Positions 24,060 through 26,533 of a stretch of 26,533 nt of DNA are shown here, piece by piece. Made by a program: the position numbers and the translations under genes. Position 1 is the stretch's first letter. Each line of letters begins with the position of its first letter. A model generated the notes under the pieces. It saw only the letters and a program-made list of their open reading frames with translations. It ran no database searches and had not been told where the DNA came from. The DNA lies in NCBI GenBank assembly GCA_040905245.1, contig JBBDRX010000087.1, positions 1-26,533 on the forward strand, read 5' to 3'. The stretch is from JBBDRX01 sp040905245 (GTDB lineage Bacteria; Bacteroidota; Rhodothermia; Balneolales; Balneolaceae).

Positions 24060-25022
24060 ATGAATGCGCTCTGTTCGTTCAGTCAAACATTTTTTGGGGT
24101 ATTGATGTTGGTGTTTACAGCCTGTTCGGACAGCCCTGTCGTTGATTCGGACGCACCTGTTGTAGATGTCGAGCAGCTCCTCTTAGATCTCACCTTTCTC
24201 TCTTCTGACGACCTGGAGGGCCGAAGAACCGGAACCGATGGGTCCCGGGCCGCCGCGGAGATGATCGGGAATCGTTTTCATGAGCTTGGGCTCGGCCGGT
24301 TCAACCCGGAATATCGTCAGCCGTTTCGTCACGAAAATCCGCGAACCGGAGAGTCATTCGAAACAGCGGTAAATCTTGTGGGGTACCTGGAGGGACGTCA
24401 AGATCCAGATCGGTTTATTGTGGTCACGGCGCACTATGATCATCTCGGAGTGGTGGATGGCGAGATCTATAACGGGGCAGATGACAATGCGTCGGGTACA
24501 GCCGGCCTGCTGGAGATTGCGAGATGGTTTGCAGCCAACCCACCGGAGAGTAGTATGCTTTTTGTCACATTTGATGCGGAAGAGCAGGGTCTGGGTGGTT
24601 CGGCCTATTTTGTGGATAATTCGCCGGTGCCTCTTGATTCCATTGTCGTAAATGTGAATCTGGACATGATCAGCAATAGTCCTGATAACAAGCTTTTTGC
24701 CGTTGGAACCTCCCATTACGGCTTTCTGAAACCTTTCATTATCGAAGCTTCGGAGGGTGCTCCTGTTCAGATGTTGTTTGGTTATGATACGCCGGAAGCG
24801 CCACAGGACTGGACCTTTGCATCAGATCACGGCCCGTTTCATCAAAAAGGAATTCCTTTTATCTATTTCGGAGTTGAGGATCATCCTCAGTACCATCGCC
24901 CTGGTGATACGGCAGAGTCGATTCAACCGGATTTTTTTGTTAACGCGACCGAAACGATTCTTGCTGTCGTACAGCATCTGGATCAAAATCTGGAGCAGAT
25001 TGATGCGTTATCGAACCGGTAA
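24060..25022 (+). CDS. M28 family zinc peptidase, lipoprotein
   Basis: 320 aa. The lipoprotein signal ends VFTAC (Cys22). The M28 aminopeptidase domain (about 55-310) has all dinuclear-zinc residues: H125 (VVTAHYDHLG), bridging D141 (NGADDNASG), catalytic E174 and ligand E175 (FDAEEQGL), D202 (NLDMIS) and H279 (QYHRPGDT). LEGRRTGTDGSRAAAEMI is the typical entry segment. It should release N-terminal amino acids from peptides on the cell surface or in the periplasm, feeding uptake systems such as the divergent symporter (inference). ATG at 24060, no Shine-Dalgarno. No insert PA domain is seen. Confidence 0.92.
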   Translation: MNALCSFSQTFFGVLMLVFTACSDSPVVDSDAPVVDVEQLLLDLTFLSSDDLEGRRTGTDGSRAAAEMIGNRFHELGLGRFNPEYRQPFRHENPRTGESFETAVNLVGYLEGRQDPDRFIVVTAHYDHLGVVDGEIYNGADDNASGTAGLLEIARWFAANPPESSMLFVTFDAEEQGLGGSAYFVDNSPVPLDSIVVNVNLDMISNSPDNKLFAVGTSHYGFLKPFIIEASEGAPVQMLFGYDTPEAPQDWTFASDHGPFHQKGIPFIYFGVEDHPQYHRPGDTAESIQPDFFVNATETILAVVQHLDQNLEQIDALSNR

Positions 25023-25184
25023 GATCACAGTTCTTTGCGTATGTTCTATAAGGTGGCTGCTTCGATCCTGCCCCATGAGTACTTCGTCGATCATCTCCTA
25101 TCCTGAGAAAACACTGATGGCCTGGGAAACTGACAGCCGGATCGCGATGGCCCTCCACCTCAATTCTAAAACCGTTCAGGATCC
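25023..25184. other. Intergenic region between M28 peptidase and mnmE
   Basis: 162 bp with no convincing gene. Short frames here (for example 25039-25104) lack a ribosome binding site and domain. No tRNA-like fold or terminator was found. Confidence 0.5.
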
Positions 25185-26533
25185 ATGATAGAAGAGATTC
25201 ATGAAAAAAACCCGATTGCCGCAATTGCCACTCCGGTTGGAGAAGGCGGGATTGCGGTTATCCGGGTTTCAGGAAACGATTCTATTGCTCTGGTGGATCG
25301 TTGTTTCCGGGGGAGACCGCTTGGTGATCAGCCTTCCCATACTGTTCATTTCGGAAAGATTGTGCAGGAAGATGGAACGGTGGTGGACGAAGTGCTGGCG
25401 ACGGTCTTTCATTCCCCCCGCTCGTACACCGGAGAAGAAACGGTCGAAATTTCTTGTCATGGTGGGGTACTGGTGACACAGGCAGTTTTGGAGCGAATTC
25501 TGGAGGCCGGTGCACGTGCGGCCGAACCGGGAGAGTTTACCCAGCGTGCCTTTTTGAATGGAAAGCTGGAATTGAGCCAGGCCGAAGCCGTGGCCGACCT
25601 GATTCATGCCCGAAGCAGGCGTGCAGTGGATGCGGCTCACCAGCAGCTTGAGGGGAGGCTTGGCGATCACATTCGAACGTTCCGTCAACAGGTGATTGAC
25701 GCGACAGCCATGGTAGAGCTGGAACTCGATTTTGTAGAAGAGGATGTGGAGTTTGCCGACAAGGAGGGGCTGGAACGTCTGCTTCAGGATCTGGATCGGG
25801 AATTGGTGGAGCTGCTGCAGACGTACGAAACCGGCCGTCTTGTGAAAGATGGCGTTCGAACTGTATTCATCGGCCAGCCGAATGCCGGAAAATCGACACT
25901 GCTGAATACGTTGATCGGAAGCGATCGTGCGATTGTTACTGAGATCGCCGGAACGACCCGGGATACAATCGATGCGGACTGGAGCTATGAGGGGCTTCTG
26001 TTCAAGCTGATCGATACGGCCGGGCTTCGGGAGACGGACGACCGTATAGAAGCAGAAGGAGTGAAGCGTTCCCGTATGGCCTTCGAACAGGCAGATCTGG
26101 TGGTCTATCTCAAAGACCTCTCCATGCCACTGGTCGCTGATGAGAAGCGTGAAATCGCGCAGTTTCAGCAGGCGGCCGGAGAGACGCCGTTTCTATTGGT
26201 TGGAACCAAGCTGGATCTGGCGGCTGAAGCCGGGGACTCTCAACACTATCTTTCCTGGGACCTGAAAATCTCGGCGGTGGAGGGGGAGAATATTGAAGCA
26301 CTCAAAAAGCTGATGAAACAGCGGGCGCTGGAGAACAAAGACTACGATACCTCCAGCCTCCTGGTGACCTCTTCTCGCCACAGAGACGCCCTGCAGAAGG
26401 CCCGGAAGCATCTGAAAAGCGCCATGGACGGGTTGAACCGGGGAATGACCGGAGATCTTCTCTCGATCGATCTGAGAGCCGTGCTGCGGGAGTTTGGTAC
26501 GATTACCGGAGAGATTACTACAGAGGATCTGCT
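25185..26533 (+). CDS. mnmE: tRNA modification GTPase MnmE (3' end cut by window)
   Basis: 449 residues visible from the ATG at 25185. Works with MnmG to install the 5-carboxymethylaminomethyl group on wobble U34 of certain tRNAs. The N-terminal folate-binding domain (about 10-125: PIAAIATPVGEGGIAVIRVSG…SYTGEETVEISCHGG…PGEFTQRAFLNGKLELSQAEAVADLI) is followed by a helical domain. The G domain has G1 GQPNAGKST (230-238), K-loop/G2 (AIVTEIAGTTRD), G3 DTAG (277-280), G4 TKLD (341-344; T instead of the usual N) and G5 ISA. The second helical half ends at the family-typical LREFGTITGEITTEDLL, so only some 15 residues, including the C-terminal Cys motif region, lie beyond the window. It is far from yidC here; in many bacteria it follows yidC directly. 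Confidence 0.96.
   Translation, partial: MIEEIHEKNPIAAIATPVGEGGIAVIRVSGNDSIALVDRCFRGRPLGDQPSHTVHFGKIVQEDGTVVDEVLATVFHSPRSYTGEETVEISCHGGVLVTQAVLERILEAGARAAEPGEFTQRAFLNGKLELSQAEAVADLIHARSRRAVDAAHQQLEGRLGDHIRTFRQQVIDATAMVELELDFVEEDVEFADKEGLERLLQDLDRELVELLQTYETGRLVKDGVRTVFIGQPNAGKSTLLNTLIGSDRAIVTEIAGTTRDTIDADWSYEGLLFKLIDTAGLRETDDRIEAEGVKRSRMAFEQADLVVYLKDLSMPLVADEKREIAQFQQAAGETPFLLVGTKLDLAAEAGDSQHYLSWDLKISAVEGENIEALKKLMKQRALENKDYDTSSLLVTSSRHRDALQKARKHLKSAMDGLNRGMTGDLLSIDLRAVLREFGTITGEITTEDL

Noticed and set aside
25023..25184. tRNA-like TTCGATCC between M28 peptidase and mnmE
   Set aside because: No matching acceptor, D or anticodon stems around it.

Overview
The window looks like a chromosomal segment of a Bacteroidota-group bacterium of moderate GC content, most likely from the Balneolota/Rhodothermota side. 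Supporting signs are two TonB-dependent receptors with N-terminal carboxypeptidase-regulatory-like domains, several lipoproteins, a long (1130 aa) SecA without the C-terminal zinc motif, a Bacteroidota-type PhoR/PhoB pair and many starts without a Shine-Dalgarno. I see no rRNA, tRNA, CRISPR array or transposase.

Layout. 1-1321: a multi-pass membrane protein (cut by the left edge) converges on, and overlaps by 306 nt, a small DUF3096-like membrane protein. 1441-5128 (+): a putative copper locus with a small three-Cys secreted/membrane protein, a Met/His-containing lipoprotein with two YtkA/FixH-like domains, and a TonB-dependent receptor whose plug carries an RMxxAC...MDP signature; hairpins separate the genes. 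5133-13041 (-): read in transcription order, a beta-helix-like lipoprotein, a large TonB-dependent receptor, phoB, phoR and a prolidase-like M24 peptidase. Two terminator-like hairpins in tandem lie between lipoprotein and receptor, the second in a position that could attenuate the receptor. 13316-16734 (-): rpmH, rnpA, yidC and a PD-(D/E)xK HsdR-N-like protein; rpmH and rnpA overlap, rnpA starts with GTG and yidC with TTG. 16937-20804 (+): secA and an overlapping flavin reductase.

20828-22396 is the most accessory-looking part. A phage CI/LexA-like repressor (HTH plus S24 peptidase, with an Ala-Gly dipeptide and Ser/Lys dyad at the spacing of self-cleaving repressors) stands without phage genes. 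A near-palindrome lies across its start codon beside a TATAAT. It faces a 468-bp non-coding stretch with two strong inverted repeats and a 13-bp direct repeat, followed by a 143-aa lipoprotein that consists almost only of a TonB-receptor plug domain with no barrel. 22393-26533: a sodium:solute symporter (-), whose stop codon overlaps the stop of the plug lipoprotein, an M28 metallopeptidase lipoprotein (+) and mnmE (+, cut by the right edge).

How the genes fit together. The protein-export and membrane-insertion genes (secA, yidC) and the RNA/translation genes (rpmH, rnpA, mnmE) form a housekeeping core. Around them are envelope uptake modules (copper; probably phosphorus limitation) and peptide-use genes (prolidase, M28 peptidase). 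The best leads for something undescribed are the autocleavable repressor with its structured non-coding neighbour and orphan plug lipoprotein, and the repeated lipoprotein-hairpin-TonB receptor arrangement.
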